DNA of 64,000 nt, from NCBI GenBank assembly GCA_964461455.1, contig CAYWUJ010000010.1:1-64000 (forward strand). Reading direction: 5' to 3'. A program made the translations under genes and the position numbers. This document shows, piece after piece, positions 27,074 through 35,616 of the stretch (its first letter is position 1; the number at the start of each line of letters is the position of its first letter). The notes below the pieces were generated by a model. The model worked only from the letters and a program-made list of their open reading frames with translations. It did not search any database and was not told the DNA's origin. Origin of the DNA: UBA1413 sp964461455 (GTDB lineage: Bacteria; Bacteroidota; Bacteroidia; Bacteroidales; Prolixibacteraceae).

Positions 27074-27081
27074 TACTTTTG
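27074..27081 (+). promoter_or_regulatory. -7 box TACTTTTG upstream of the S41 peptidase
   Basis: This perfect TAnnTTTG match lies in the gap after the PgpH-like gene, 159 nt before the S41 start, implying a long leader. Confidence 0.4.
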
Positions 27082-27240
27082 CATGAAATTTGAAGTGTTA
27101 GCCGGGAGGGCCTTCCCTCCTGGTGAAAAAGTTCTTTTTATTGTAAGGTCATCAACGGTAATGTCCGGGAAATGTACGTTTTCAGAAGGGACATCACTGA
27201 ATAACAGGAGGATTAACCCATTTAAAGAAAAAATTAAAAA

Positions 27241-28710
27241 ATGAAGATTCTGAAATACTGGTTTTTTGCCGTTTTGCTGGCAGGAGTGGTCTTAACGGGG
27301 TGCACCGACCCTGAGCCCGAGCCCGAACCCGAGCCGGAACCCGAAGTTCCCGCAAAACCGGAAGTTCCCGCCCTGACCCAGAAGGTCAACAGCTTCATCA
27401 AGACCTGCATGAGCGATATTTACCTCTGGTACAACACCCTTCCCGACATTGATCCCAAAAAAGAGACAGACTCAAAGGCCTACTTCAAGAAATTGCTGAA
27501 CGAGGAGGACAAATGGTCTTATATCACCGATGATATTACCGCTTTCGAGAACAGTCTGGAAGGAGTGGAAAAGGCATACGGCTATTCCCTTGCCTTCGGA
27601 CGGTTTGTTGACGGCACAGGAGCGCCTACCGGCAACTATTTTGCCATCGTCGAATATGTGTACCCCAACACGCCGGCTGAACGTGCTGACTTCCAGCGTG
27701 GTGACCTGATCATCAGACTCAACAACGGCAACATCACGGCCAGCAACTACATGGAACTGCTTTCGGGGACCTCGGCCAGTGTCACCAAAGGGATTCTCAC
27801 CACCAGCGGGATCGCGGCCGACACCACCCTGACCATGACCGCCGAAGAACTCAATCTTGACCCCGTAGTCATGAAATCGGTGATTGAAAAGGATGGCCAT
27901 AAAATCGGCTACCTCTTCTATACCCAGTACATCGCCGGATACAACAATACCAGTCTGGCCGATGCCATGCAGTATTTCCACGACAACCAGATCACCGACC
28001 TGGTCCTCGACCTGCGTTATAATCCGGGCGGACAGACCACTGCGGCGCAATACCTGTGCAGCTCCATAGCCCCGACCTCCATCGTCAACACCAACAGTCC
28101 CCTGGTCACCTACCAGTGGAACGACAAATACCAGCCCGAGATCAACAGCAATCCCATCTATGCCGGATGGAGAGGGATCAACTTCTCTGCCTCGGTGCCG
28201 GTAAAACTGGGACTCAACAAAATCCACATCCTCACGGGAAGCGGCAGCGCCAGCGCCTCGGAACTCACCATCGCGGGATTGCAGCCCTACATGAGCGTGG
28301 TCATGGTCGGCGACACCACTTACGGAAAATATACCGGTTCCATCACCCTCAAACCGGAGGATTATTATGATGATCCTTTGTCATATAACGACTTTAAAAA
28401 CTGGGGAATCCAGCCTATCGTCTTCCGGTTTGCCAATTCCCAGGGATTGACCAACTTCAAAAACGGATTTGCCCCTACCTACCGCGTTGAAGATGAGCTG
28501 CTGCCCGCCTTTCCCCTGGGCGATCTCTCAGAACCCCTGCTGAAAAAGGCCGTGGAAGACATCACCGGGGTCCCCATCGCCTCCATGAAACGGGCAAAAC
28601 TCCCCTTCAACTACGAAGTGGTCGACAGGGGATTCTCCCGTTTTGACCCCATGAAGAGGAATCTTTACCTCGACGGCGGACAAAAACTTCCGAAAACCTT
28701 CACGGAGTAG
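27241..28710 (+). CDS. S41-family serine peptidase lipoprotein with PDZ domain
   Basis: This 489-aa lipoprotein has a lipobox LTGC with lipidated Cys21. A Pro-Glu repeat linker (about 24-35) and a PVPA-like hinge follow. The middle holds an S41 N-terminal cap (about 45-115), a PDZ-like domain (about 130-200) and the S41 core. The nucleophile should be Ser338 within GSGSASASE, and the RYNPGG segment is the usual S41 glycine-rich strand. It probably cleaves C-terminal regions of envelope proteins. An AGGAG site lies upstream, and a terminator (28745-28785) ends the transcript, so it is monocistronic. The classic CtpA Lys is not obvious; YGKYTGS may supply it. Confidence 0.9.
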   Translation: MKILKYWFFAVLLAGVVLTGCTDPEPEPEPEPEPEVPAKPEVPALTQKVNSFIKTCMSDIYLWYNTLPDIDPKKETDSKAYFKKLLNEEDKWSYITDDITAFENSLEGVEKAYGYSLAFGRFVDGTGAPTGNYFAIVEYVYPNTPAERADFQRGDLIIRLNNGNITASNYMELLSGTSASVTKGILTTSGIAADTTLTMTAEELNLDPVVMKSVIEKDGHKIGYLFYTQYIAGYNNTSLADAMQYFHDNQITDLVLDLRYNPGGQTTAAQYLCSSIAPTSIVNTNSPLVTYQWNDKYQPEINSNPIYAGWRGINFSASVPVKLGLNKIHILTGSGSASASELTIAGLQPYMSVVMVGDTTYGKYTGSITLKPEDYYDDPLSYNDFKNWGIQPIVFRFANSQGLTNFKNGFAPTYRVEDELLPAFPLGDLSEPLLKKAVEDITGVPIASMKRAKLPFNYEVVDRGFSRFDPMKRNLYLDGGQKLPKTFTE

Positions 28711-28744
28711 CCTTTTCAGGGAAGTTACCCCTTCTCAGGCTTTC

Positions 28745-28785
28745 ATATCCGGCAGAAAATTGGTACTTTTGCCGGATATTTTTTT
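28745..28785 (+). terminator. Terminator after the S41 peptidase, with -7 box in its loop
   Basis: ATATCCGGCA (28745-28754) pairs perfectly with TGCCGGATAT (28770-28779), followed by six T. The loop and 3' arm contain TACTTTTG (28764-28771), a perfect -7 match with TTTC at the -33 distance. That could start the export operon transcript. Confidence 0.8.
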
Positions 28786-28832
28786 GCCTTCTCCCCATGG
28801 GAGACAGGAGCAACGAAACCCTGAGAGGACGT

Positions 28833-30212
28833 ATGAATAAAAAAATCATTTACATCGGTCTGGCTGTTATTGCGCTTGTCCTTGCGGTTATCCTGCTCAC
28901 AGGAACCCAAAAATCAGAACCTCCTGTTACGGCAGAAGTCCAAAAAGGGACTTTTGAGGTGCTTGTTTACACCAGCGGCACCCTGGAAGCCGAAAATTCG
29001 GAAAAGATTGTGATTCCCGAGGAATTGGGCGGCAGGAACGTTCGCATATACGAGATCAAAATCACCGATATCGTGGAAGAAGGTACCGTGGTGCAAGAGG
29101 GGGATTATGTGGCCTCTCTCGACCACAAGGCCGTGGAGGAGGTGCTCGTGCAGGCCCGCGAAGAATGGGAACAGGAGCTCAACGAATTCGAGGATGCCAA
29201 AATGGACTCGAACCTCAACCTGAGCAATAACCGCGACCAGATCATCAACGCCCGGGAACAGGTGGAACAGATGAAGATCATCCTCGATGAGTCGGTCTAC
29301 GAATCGCCTTCGGTCATCAGAAAGGCGGAAATGGATCTGGAGAAGGCCCACAGAACCCTGGAGCAGGAAATGTCGGCCTACAAGCTGAGGGTTCAGCAGG
29401 CCGAAGCCCGCGTCAACCGACGGGTGGTGGTCCTCAACCAGCGTCAGAACAGGGTGAAGGAACTCGAAGATGCCTACCGGGTTCTGGACATCTACGCCAA
29501 AAAACCGGGAATGGTGATCTATGCCAAGGATCGCTTCGGCGACAAGATCAAGTCGGGGTCTACCGTAAGCCGGTGGATGCCGGTAATCGCCACCCTCCCC
29601 GACCTGTCACGCATGATATCAGTGACCTGGGTCAACGAAATTGATATTTCAAAAGTCAAGCCCGGCCAGAAGGTTACCCTGGGTACCGATGCTTTCCCCG
29701 AGAAGCAACTGGAGGGTGAGGTCCTCACCGTGGCCAACATCGGCCAGCCCCTGCCCAAAAGCGATGCCAAGGTCTTCGAAGTCAGGGTCCGCATCTTCGG
29801 AAGCGACCCCGACCTGCGGCCGGCCATGACCACCAGCAATATCATCCAAACCGGCCTGTTCTCCGAGGAACTCTTCATACCCACCGACGCGATCTTTGGC
29901 AACGACTCCCTCCGTTATGTCTACTTATATGATAAGTCGGTTTTCCGGCAGGTCGTGGATGCCGGTGATGAAAACGAAAACTTCACCATCATCCGTAAAG
30001 GCCTGAAGGAAAACGACAGGATATTGCTCACCCCTCCCGGGGATGAAAAGGAGCTTCCCCTGCGGGGCATGGAAATTTACCAGGAAATCAGGGAGAGGGA
30101 GGAGGCCGCCCGGAAAAGCGCCGCAGAAAGCCAGGCAAAAAGCACGGATAACGACGCCGGAACTTCCGCCGCAGAAACCGGGGAGCCGCAAATAACGGGG
30201 GAAGAAAAATGA
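28833..30212 (+). CDS. Periplasmic adaptor (HlyD/MacA-like membrane fusion protein)
   Basis: This 459-aa protein has an N-terminal membrane anchor (about 5-23), a split lipoyl/barrel-sandwich region, a long coiled-coil hairpin (about 105-220, rich in Glu, Gln and Lys) and a beta-barrel domain (about 245-400). The C-terminal tail is low in complexity (Glu, Lys, Ala, Ser, Thr). The start at 28833 was chosen for the GAGAGG site upstream and the compact anchor; an in-frame ATG at 28797 adds 12 hydrophilic residues. It should bridge the MacB-like permease and TolC. The stop overlaps the permease start (ATGA), so they are coupled. Confidence 0.88.
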   Translation: MNKKIIYIGLAVIALVLAVILLTGTQKSEPPVTAEVQKGTFEVLVYTSGTLEAENSEKIVIPEELGGRNVRIYEIKITDIVEEGTVVQEGDYVASLDHKAVEEVLVQAREEWEQELNEFEDAKMDSNLNLSNNRDQIINAREQVEQMKIILDESVYESPSVIRKAEMDLEKAHRTLEQEMSAYKLRVQQAEARVNRRVVVLNQRQNRVKELEDAYRVLDIYAKKPGMVIYAKDRFGDKIKSGSTVSRWMPVIATLPDLSRMISVTWVNEIDISKVKPGQKVTLGTDAFPEKQLEGEVLTVANIGQPLPKSDAKVFEVRVRIFGSDPDLRPAMTTSNIIQTGLFSEELFIPTDAIFGNDSLRYVYLYDKSVFRQVVDAGDENENFTIIRKGLKENDRILLTPPGDEKELPLRGMEIYQEIREREEAARKSAAESQAKSTDNDAGTSAAETGEPQITGEEK

Positions 30213-31549
30213 GAAGACTGATCCAGCGTTATCTGCACGATATCCTTATCGGCATTGAAGCCATACAGACCAACAAGATCAAATCGCTGCTCACTGCCCT
30301 GGGCATCATTTTCGGGGTAGCCGCAGTTATCAGCATGCTGGCCATTGGCAACGGCGCCGAACACGAAATTCTGGAACAGATCAAAATGGTGGGCGTCAAC
30401 AATATCATCATCAGCCCTTCGGGGACCAGCATCGAAGGCAATGACAACAGCACCGGCAATCAGGGGGATGATGCCGCCGCCGGAAAGAGGAAATTCTCAA
30501 GGGGCCTCACCCTCCTCGATGCCGAAGCCATCACCGAAGTGGTTCCTACGGTGGCCAGGGTAAGCCCCGTAATTTCCATCAACTACTCGGCCATTCTGAA
30601 CGGAAGGAGTAAACCCATCACCCTGGAGGGGACCAACAACCACTATTTCGACCTCTTCAATATCTCGTTACAGGCAGGAAATGTCTTCAATGAAAGGCAG
30701 CAGGAAAAGGGATATCCCGTGTGCATTATCGGCGATAATATCAGAAATCTCTTTTTCGGGCAGGACGACCCAATCGGAAAATACATCAAGGCCGGAGAGG
30801 TGTGGCTCCAGGTGATCGGGGTCGTGGAACGGCGTGATTTCACCGCCTCAGCCAGCGACGAAATGGGAATCAGCAGTACCGACAACAAGATCTTCATTCC
30901 GGTGAAAACCATGCTGCTCCGTTTCAGAAACCGCTCCCTGGTGAGAGCCGACGAAATCGAACGCCAGGGCAGCCAGTCTTCCGCCGGAGGGGGCGAGAAC
31001 CTTAACCAGCTCGACAAAATAATCGTCCAGGTGAAGGAAACAGAACACCTCACCGCCACCTCCCAGATCCTGACACGGCTCATTCTCCGCAGGCATAACA
31101 ACCTCTATGACTTTGAGGTGACCATTCCCGAATTGCTGCTGAAACAACAACAGCGCACCAAAAACATCTTCAACATCGTTCTGGGGGTCATCGCAGGCAT
31201 TTCCCTGATTGTAGGGGGTATCGGCATCATGAACATCATGCTGTCGAGTGTGATGGAACGCATCAGGGAAATCGGACTGCGCCAGGCCATCGGAGCTTCC
31301 CGGAAAGATATCATCGTCCAGTTCCTGGCAGAGTCCACGCTGATCAGCGTGGTCGGCGGCTTCGCGGGAATCATCCTGGGCGTCGCCCTGTCCATGATCA
31401 TCACCGCAGTTTTTGACATTAAAACCATCGTGTCGCTGTTCTCGATCATCATCGCCTTCGGGGTCTCGGCCCTGGTGGGGATCACCTTCGGCTACCTCCC
31501 CGCAAAAAGAGCCTCCGACCAGGATCCTGTGGAATCCTTAAGGCAATAA
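30209..31549 (+). CDS. MacB/FtsX-type ABC transporter permease
   Basis: This 446-aa protein has one TM helix near the N-terminus (LLTALGIIFGVAAVISMLAI), a MacB periplasmic core domain (about 50-310) and three C-terminal TM helices in an FtsX-like domain with VMERIREIGLRQAIGAS. This is the type VII ABC permease layout, which transmits ATP-driven motion to the periplasm. It has no nucleotide-binding domain of its own, and no ATPase gene is present in the operon. A partner must be encoded elsewhere, or the system has been split. The cargo could be a peptide, lipid or drug; nothing in the window decides. Confidence 0.92.
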   Translation: MRRLIQRYLHDILIGIEAIQTNKIKSLLTALGIIFGVAAVISMLAIGNGAEHEILEQIKMVGVNNIIISPSGTSIEGNDNSTGNQGDDAAAGKRKFSRGLTLLDAEAITEVVPTVARVSPVISINYSAILNGRSKPITLEGTNNHYFDLFNISLQAGNVFNERQQEKGYPVCIIGDNIRNLFFGQDDPIGKYIKAGEVWLQVIGVVERRDFTASASDEMGISSTDNKIFIPVKTMLLRFRNRSLVRADEIERQGSQSSAGGGENLNQLDKIIVQVKETEHLTATSQILTRLILRRHNNLYDFEVTIPELLLKQQQRTKNIFNIVLGVIAGISLIVGGIGIMNIMLSSVMERIREIGLRQAIGASRKDIIVQFLAESTLISVVGGFAGIILGVALSMIITAVFDIKTIVSLFSIIIAFGVSALVGITFGYLPAKRASDQDPVESLRQ

Positions 31550-31602
31550 CATTTCATATTCAGGCACTTGATGAACTATTTCAACGCAAAATAACAAAAC
31601 AG

Positions 31603-33087
31603 ATGCAATTTTCCAGAATACTATTCCTGATCCCGGTGCTGGCAGTTCTCCATGTGCAGGCGCAGCAGGAAACCCGGGAACTTACCCTCGATGAGGTCAT
31701 CAGCCTTGCCTCGCAGCAGTCCCTTGACGCCTTCAGGAATAAGAACATGTTCCTGTACAACTACTGGGAATACCGCAATTTCAAAGCCGACAGGCTTCCC
31801 TCGCTCACCTTTGAGGCCACCCCTTTCGACTTTAACCGTTCCATGCAAAAGGTCTACAATTTTGACGAGAACCGCGATGAATACAAACCCAGGGAGTTCT
31901 TCAACTCCGACATGGCGCTGTCACTGAGCCAGAATGTGGGCTTGACGGGAGGCCGCATTTTTGCCCAGTCGGAACTGAACCTGACACGTAACTGGGGAGG
32001 CGAAGACCTCACCTCTTTCAGCTCCACACCGGTGAGTATCGGCTACAGCCAGTCGTTGAACGGATATAACCAGCTCAGGTGGATGGCCAAAATAGAGCCC
32101 GTCAAATATGAAAAAGCCAAAAGGGAATTCATCCAGTCAAAAGAGGAACTGGCGGTGAAGGCCACCCGTCGTTTTTTCGACCTGGTAGATGCCCAGATAG
32201 AGGTCACCATTGCCAACACCAATCTGGCCAACGCCGATACTCTGTACCGGATTGGCCAGGGAAGGTTTCAGGCGGGAACGGTGACCCAGGATGAACTCCT
32301 TAACCTGGAACTGGGATTCATGAATGCCAAACTGGCCCTCAACAGGTCAAACCTGGGACTCGAAAGAGCCCGTGCCGACCTCAACTCCTTCCTGGGGTTC
32401 GAGAAAAATACCCGTATTGAATGCATCGTACCGGTATCGCTTTCAGAACTCAATATCAATGCCTCGGAAGCCCTGGCCTTCGCCATTGAAAATAATCCCG
32501 ACATCATCAACCATACCCAGCGGCTCCTTGAAGAAGACCGAAAAGTAAAACAGGCAGAAGCCCAGAACGGCATCAATGCTGAACTATATGCCCTCTACGG
32601 CCTTAACCAGAACGCCGAAAAATTCGCCGATGTTTATCTCGACCCCCTCGAAAGACAACGGTTGCGCGTGGGACTCACCATTCCGGTCCTGGACTGGGGA
32701 AGAAGAAAGGGGCAGCTCTCCATGGCCAAATCGAACCGTGAAGTGGTCCGCATCAGCATCAACCAGGAAAGGATCGACTTCGAACAGAATGTCATCATGA
32801 ATGTGATGGAATTCAACCTCCAGGGGGAGCAGGTGCGCAATACCGCAAAAGCTGACACCATCGCCCGCATGGGTTTTGAGGTGACCAAACAGCGGTTTCT
32901 GATCGGAAAACTTGACGTCACCAAACTCAACCTGGCCCGGAATGACCAGGAACAGGCACGCCGGGCCTACATCAACGCCCTGCGTACTTACTGGTCCTAT
33001 TATTATACCCTCCGCCAGCTCACCCTTTTCGACTTCGAAAATAGGATCACCCTGTCCGAGGATTTTGATAACCTGCTGAACAAATAA
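31603..33087 (+). CDS. TolC-family outer-membrane efflux protein
   Basis: This 494-aa protein has a signal peptide (residues 1-20, HVQAQ) and the long alternating helical and beta architecture of TolC-type channels. Two homologous halves are visible: about 25-230, ending with a DLVDAQIEVTIANTNL helix, and about 250-490. It forms the outer-membrane exit of the tripartite pump. It lies 53 bp after the permease and 3 bp before the second adaptor, so it is in the same transcript. Confidence 0.92.
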   Translation: MQFSRILFLIPVLAVLHVQAQQETRELTLDEVISLASQQSLDAFRNKNMFLYNYWEYRNFKADRLPSLTFEATPFDFNRSMQKVYNFDENRDEYKPREFFNSDMALSLSQNVGLTGGRIFAQSELNLTRNWGGEDLTSFSSTPVSIGYSQSLNGYNQLRWMAKIEPVKYEKAKREFIQSKEELAVKATRRFFDLVDAQIEVTIANTNLANADTLYRIGQGRFQAGTVTQDELLNLELGFMNAKLALNRSNLGLERARADLNSFLGFEKNTRIECIVPVSLSELNINASEALAFAIENNPDIINHTQRLLEEDRKVKQAEAQNGINAELYALYGLNQNAEKFADVYLDPLERQRLRVGLTIPVLDWGRRKGQLSMAKSNREVVRISINQERIDFEQNVIMNVMEFNLQGEQVRNTAKADTIARMGFEVTKQRFLIGKLDVTKLNLARNDQEQARRAYINALRTYWSYYYTLRQLTLFDFENRITLSEDFDNLLNK

Positions 33088-33090
33088 TAC

Positions 33091-34344
33091 ATGAAGCGCT
33101 TTCTGGTAAAATACCGGTGGATAATCGGGGCCGCCGCCCTTTTGATAGCCGTGGCCGTGGGATGGTTCATCCGCCGTTCCGAAATCCTGCAGTCCGTCTA
33201 TGTGGTCAAAAGGGGCACCTTCGATAAAATCATCGAAACCAAAGGGGAGATTCATGGTAAAAATGCCATCAACATCACCCTTGATGACATCTTCAAGGAT
33301 AACGACCTGCAGGTATGGGAATACAGCATCAAGGATATGGTTCCCGAGGGAACCATCGTTAAAAAGGGAGAATGGGTAGCCACCCTCGACCAGGTCAACC
33401 TCAACCAGAGGCTGCAGATCAACCGGGAACAGATGGACATGCGCCAGGCACAACTCAACGATGCCAAAATAGACTCTGCCCTTACCCTTTCAGAGATCAG
33501 ACAACGTGTTGCCCAGCTCGAATTCGACCTCCAGTACCGGCAACTCGACCTGGAACAATCAAAATTTGAATCCCCGGCCTACCAGCGAAAAATGCAGACG
33601 GCCTTTAACCAGACCATGCGCCAGATTGAACGGCAAAAAAGGGATTATGAATTGCGTAAGATGGATCTGGAAACCCGCACCGGAAGAAATGAACAGAGAT
33701 ATAACTTCCACAGGGATGTCGATGTCAAACTCCAGCAGGCCCTGGCCGCCACCACCATCAACGCACCGGAAGCAGGGATGGTCATCTATGCCCGTGTTCG
33801 CGGCAACCGCAAAATCCGCATCGGCGATGAAGTAGGCCCCTGGAGACCCACCATCGCCACTCTTCCCGACCTGTCGGTCCTCATCTCGGAAACCTACATC
33901 GCTGAAATCGACATCGCCAAGGTGAAAACCGGCGACAGCGCCCGGGTCACCGTTGACGCCCTCCCCGGAATGACCTACCACGGCAGGGTCACCACCATCG
34001 CCAACATCGGACAGGAACTCCAGGGTGCCGATACCCGCGTCTTCGCCGTCACCATAGAACTCAACCATCACGATCAGAAACTGCTGCCCGGTATGACCAG
34101 CAATAACCAAATCATCGTGGAACAACTCCACGATCAGATCATCATTCCCAGGAACTGTCTCTTTTCCGAAGAAGGCCAGCCCTTCGTTTACCTGAAAAAA
34201 GAGGGTACCCTCAGAAAGCAGAAGGTAGAAACCGGCCCCGAAAATGACGACGTTGTGGTGATCACCGGTGGCCTGGATGAAAAAGAGAGAATTCTGAACC
34301 ACCCCCCTGCCCCCGATGAAAAGGTGGAATCGTTCATGGAATAA
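33091..34344 (+). CDS. Second HlyD-like periplasmic adaptor
   Basis: This 417-aa paralogue of the first adaptor has a membrane anchor (about 10-27), a lipoyl half, a coiled coil (about 105-200, with repeated Gln, Arg and Glu) and a beta-barrel region. A second adaptor in one operon is common in Bacteroidota, where adaptors may form a mixed hexamer. Here it begins 3 bp after tolC. The next gene is on the other strand, so the operon ends without an ATPase. Confidence 0.88.
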   Translation: MKRFLVKYRWIIGAAALLIAVAVGWFIRRSEILQSVYVVKRGTFDKIIETKGEIHGKNAINITLDDIFKDNDLQVWEYSIKDMVPEGTIVKKGEWVATLDQVNLNQRLQINREQMDMRQAQLNDAKIDSALTLSEIRQRVAQLEFDLQYRQLDLEQSKFESPAYQRKMQTAFNQTMRQIERQKRDYELRKMDLETRTGRNEQRYNFHRDVDVKLQQALAATTINAPEAGMVIYARVRGNRKIRIGDEVGPWRPTIATLPDLSVLISETYIAEIDIAKVKTGDSARVTVDALPGMTYHGRVTTIANIGQELQGADTRVFAVTIELNHHDQKLLPGMTSNNQIIVEQLHDQIIIPRNCLFSEEGQPFVYLKKEGTLRKQKVETGPENDDVVVITGGLDEKERILNHPPAPDEKVESFME

Positions 34345-34398
34345 CCCGGAATAGTCAGCAGGATCGTGACAAAGAGAGAAAGGCAGCGTTGAGAAAAA

Positions 34399-34728
34399 TC
34401 AGAACATCAGCTCATAGAGCCTGCTGATGTCGCCCCTGAGTTCGTCGAGGCCAAAGGCGCGGCTTTTACGGATATACTCGCGGCCCTCAAAGAAAACCAC
34501 AAGGGTGGGCACACTGAATACATTGAAACGGGCCGCAAGCTCCGGCATATCGTTGATCTCGGCAAAGAGCAGCTCCATTTTCGGAAAATGAACGGAAACC
34601 ATCTCCCCCACCTTGGGCTTTAACACCTTGCATACATTGCACTCACGGGTACTGAAATAAGCCAGTACTGCTTCATGAGAGGTCAGAAACCCCTCGAAAT
34701 CATCGATGGCTGTAATGGTATGAAACAT
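34399..34728 (-). CDS. Thioredoxin-like protein
   Basis: This 109-aa single-domain thioredoxin fold has the active-site CNVC (Cys30, Cys33) and the cis-Pro in VFSVPTLVVF. There is no signal, so it acts in the cytoplasm. The CNVC dipeptide is not the classical CGPC, suggesting an altered redox potential or a special partner. The start at 34728 overlaps the preceding stop by one base (TGATG), so it is coupled to the CoA-binding gene and part of the porV-ispF operon. Confidence 0.9.
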   Translation of the reverse strand: MFHTITAIDDFEGFLTSHEAVLAYFSTRECNVCKVLKPKVGEMVSVHFPKMELLFAEINDMPELAARFNVFSVPTLVVFFEGREYIRKSRAFGLDELRGDISRLYELMF

Positions 34729-35087
34729 CAATATTGTCCTATGGAAAGTAATACCAGGGTGCACGCCTCCTCGGCGATGATTCCCGATGATGCGAGCATT
34801 TGCTGGAATTCCGGATTTTCGGTTCCGGGATTGAAGATCACCCTTCGTGGTCGCATCCCCATGATGTAGTCGTAGTATCCGGGCTGATGGCCGGGGCCGA
34901 CATACAGGGTCACCGTATCAAAACTCCCCGGGGGCCTTTCAACCACAATGGGGGTATCGCCGATGACTCCCGGGTGCAACCCCAAAGCCACTATATCATG
35001 GCCATGGGCCCTGAGGGCCAGCACCGCCTTGTGGGAATACCGGTGTGAACGGGGGCTCGCCCCAATAACCAGGGTCTTCTTTTCCAT
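34728..35087 (-). CDS. CoA-binding domain protein (YccU-like)
   Basis: This 119-aa Rossmann-fold protein begins MEKKTLVIGASPRSHRYS, the glycine-rich turn of the CoA_binding_2 family. RRVIFNPGTENPEF is the matching second motif. Family members bind CoA, but their cellular role is poorly defined. A start three codons upstream (35096) is possible. It lies between ispF and the thioredoxin gene in one leftward operon. Confidence 0.85.
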   Translation of the reverse strand: MEKKTLVIGASPRSHRYSHKAVLALRAHGHDIVALGLHPGVIGDTPIVVERPPGSFDTVTLYVGPGHQPGYYDYIMGMRPRRVIFNPGTENPEFQQMLASSGIIAEEACTLVLLSIGQY

Positions 35088-35126
35088 AATGTGCATTCTT
35101 GGTTCAGGGGATCCATTTACTTCATG

Positions 35127-35612
35127 TCAGCAGCCATCAGCCCCGGTGAGAAGAACGACGGCATAGGCGGTGACCCCTTCGCGGCGTCCTTCAAAACCCA
35201 GCTTTTCGGTAGTGGTGGCCTTCACGGAAACCTGACCGGGGTCAATGCCCATGATCCGGGCCATGACGGTTTCCATTTCCGCAATATGGGGTCTCACTTT
35301 GGGCTGCTGAAGGGCAAGGGTGGCATCCACATTGACGACCTGCCATCCCCGGGCTTTCACCAGCTGACAGCTCCTTTCCAGAAGAATTTTGGAATCTATG
35401 TTTTTATACTCGTCGGAAGTATCAGGGAAATTGGAGCCAATATCTCCCAGTTTGGCAGCCCCCAAAAGGGCATCACAGAGGGCATGCAACAACACATCAC
35501 CGTCGGAATAGGCGACCGTGCCCATATCGGAGGGCACCAGAATGCCCCCCAGCCAGAGGCTCTCCCCGGGAGCCAGACGGTGAACATCCATACCAAAACC
35601 TATACGCTGCAT
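35127..35612 (-). CDS. ispF: 2-C-methyl-D-erythritol 2,4-cyclodiphosphate synthase
   Basis: This 161-aa enzyme makes the cyclodiphosphate of the non-mevalonate (MEP) isoprenoid pathway. Metal ligands are in GMDVHRL (Asp9, His11) and in the LLHALCDALLGAAKLGDIG block, and the family signature continues with GSNFPDT. It ends with the typical VKATTTEKLGFEGRREG. Met at 35612 was chosen; a Met one codon upstream (35615) is equally possible. It starts 4 nt after the porV stop, so an essential isoprenoid gene is embedded in a T9SS operon. Confidence 0.96.
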   Translation of the reverse strand: MQRIGFGMDVHRLAPGESLWLGGILVPSDMGTVAYSDGDVLLHALCDALLGAAKLGDIGSNFPDTSDEYKNIDSKILLERSCQLVKARGWQVVNVDATLALQQPKVRPHIAEMETVMARIMGIDPGQVSVKATTTEKLGFEGRREGVTAYAVVLLTGADGC

Positions 35613-35616
35613 CATA

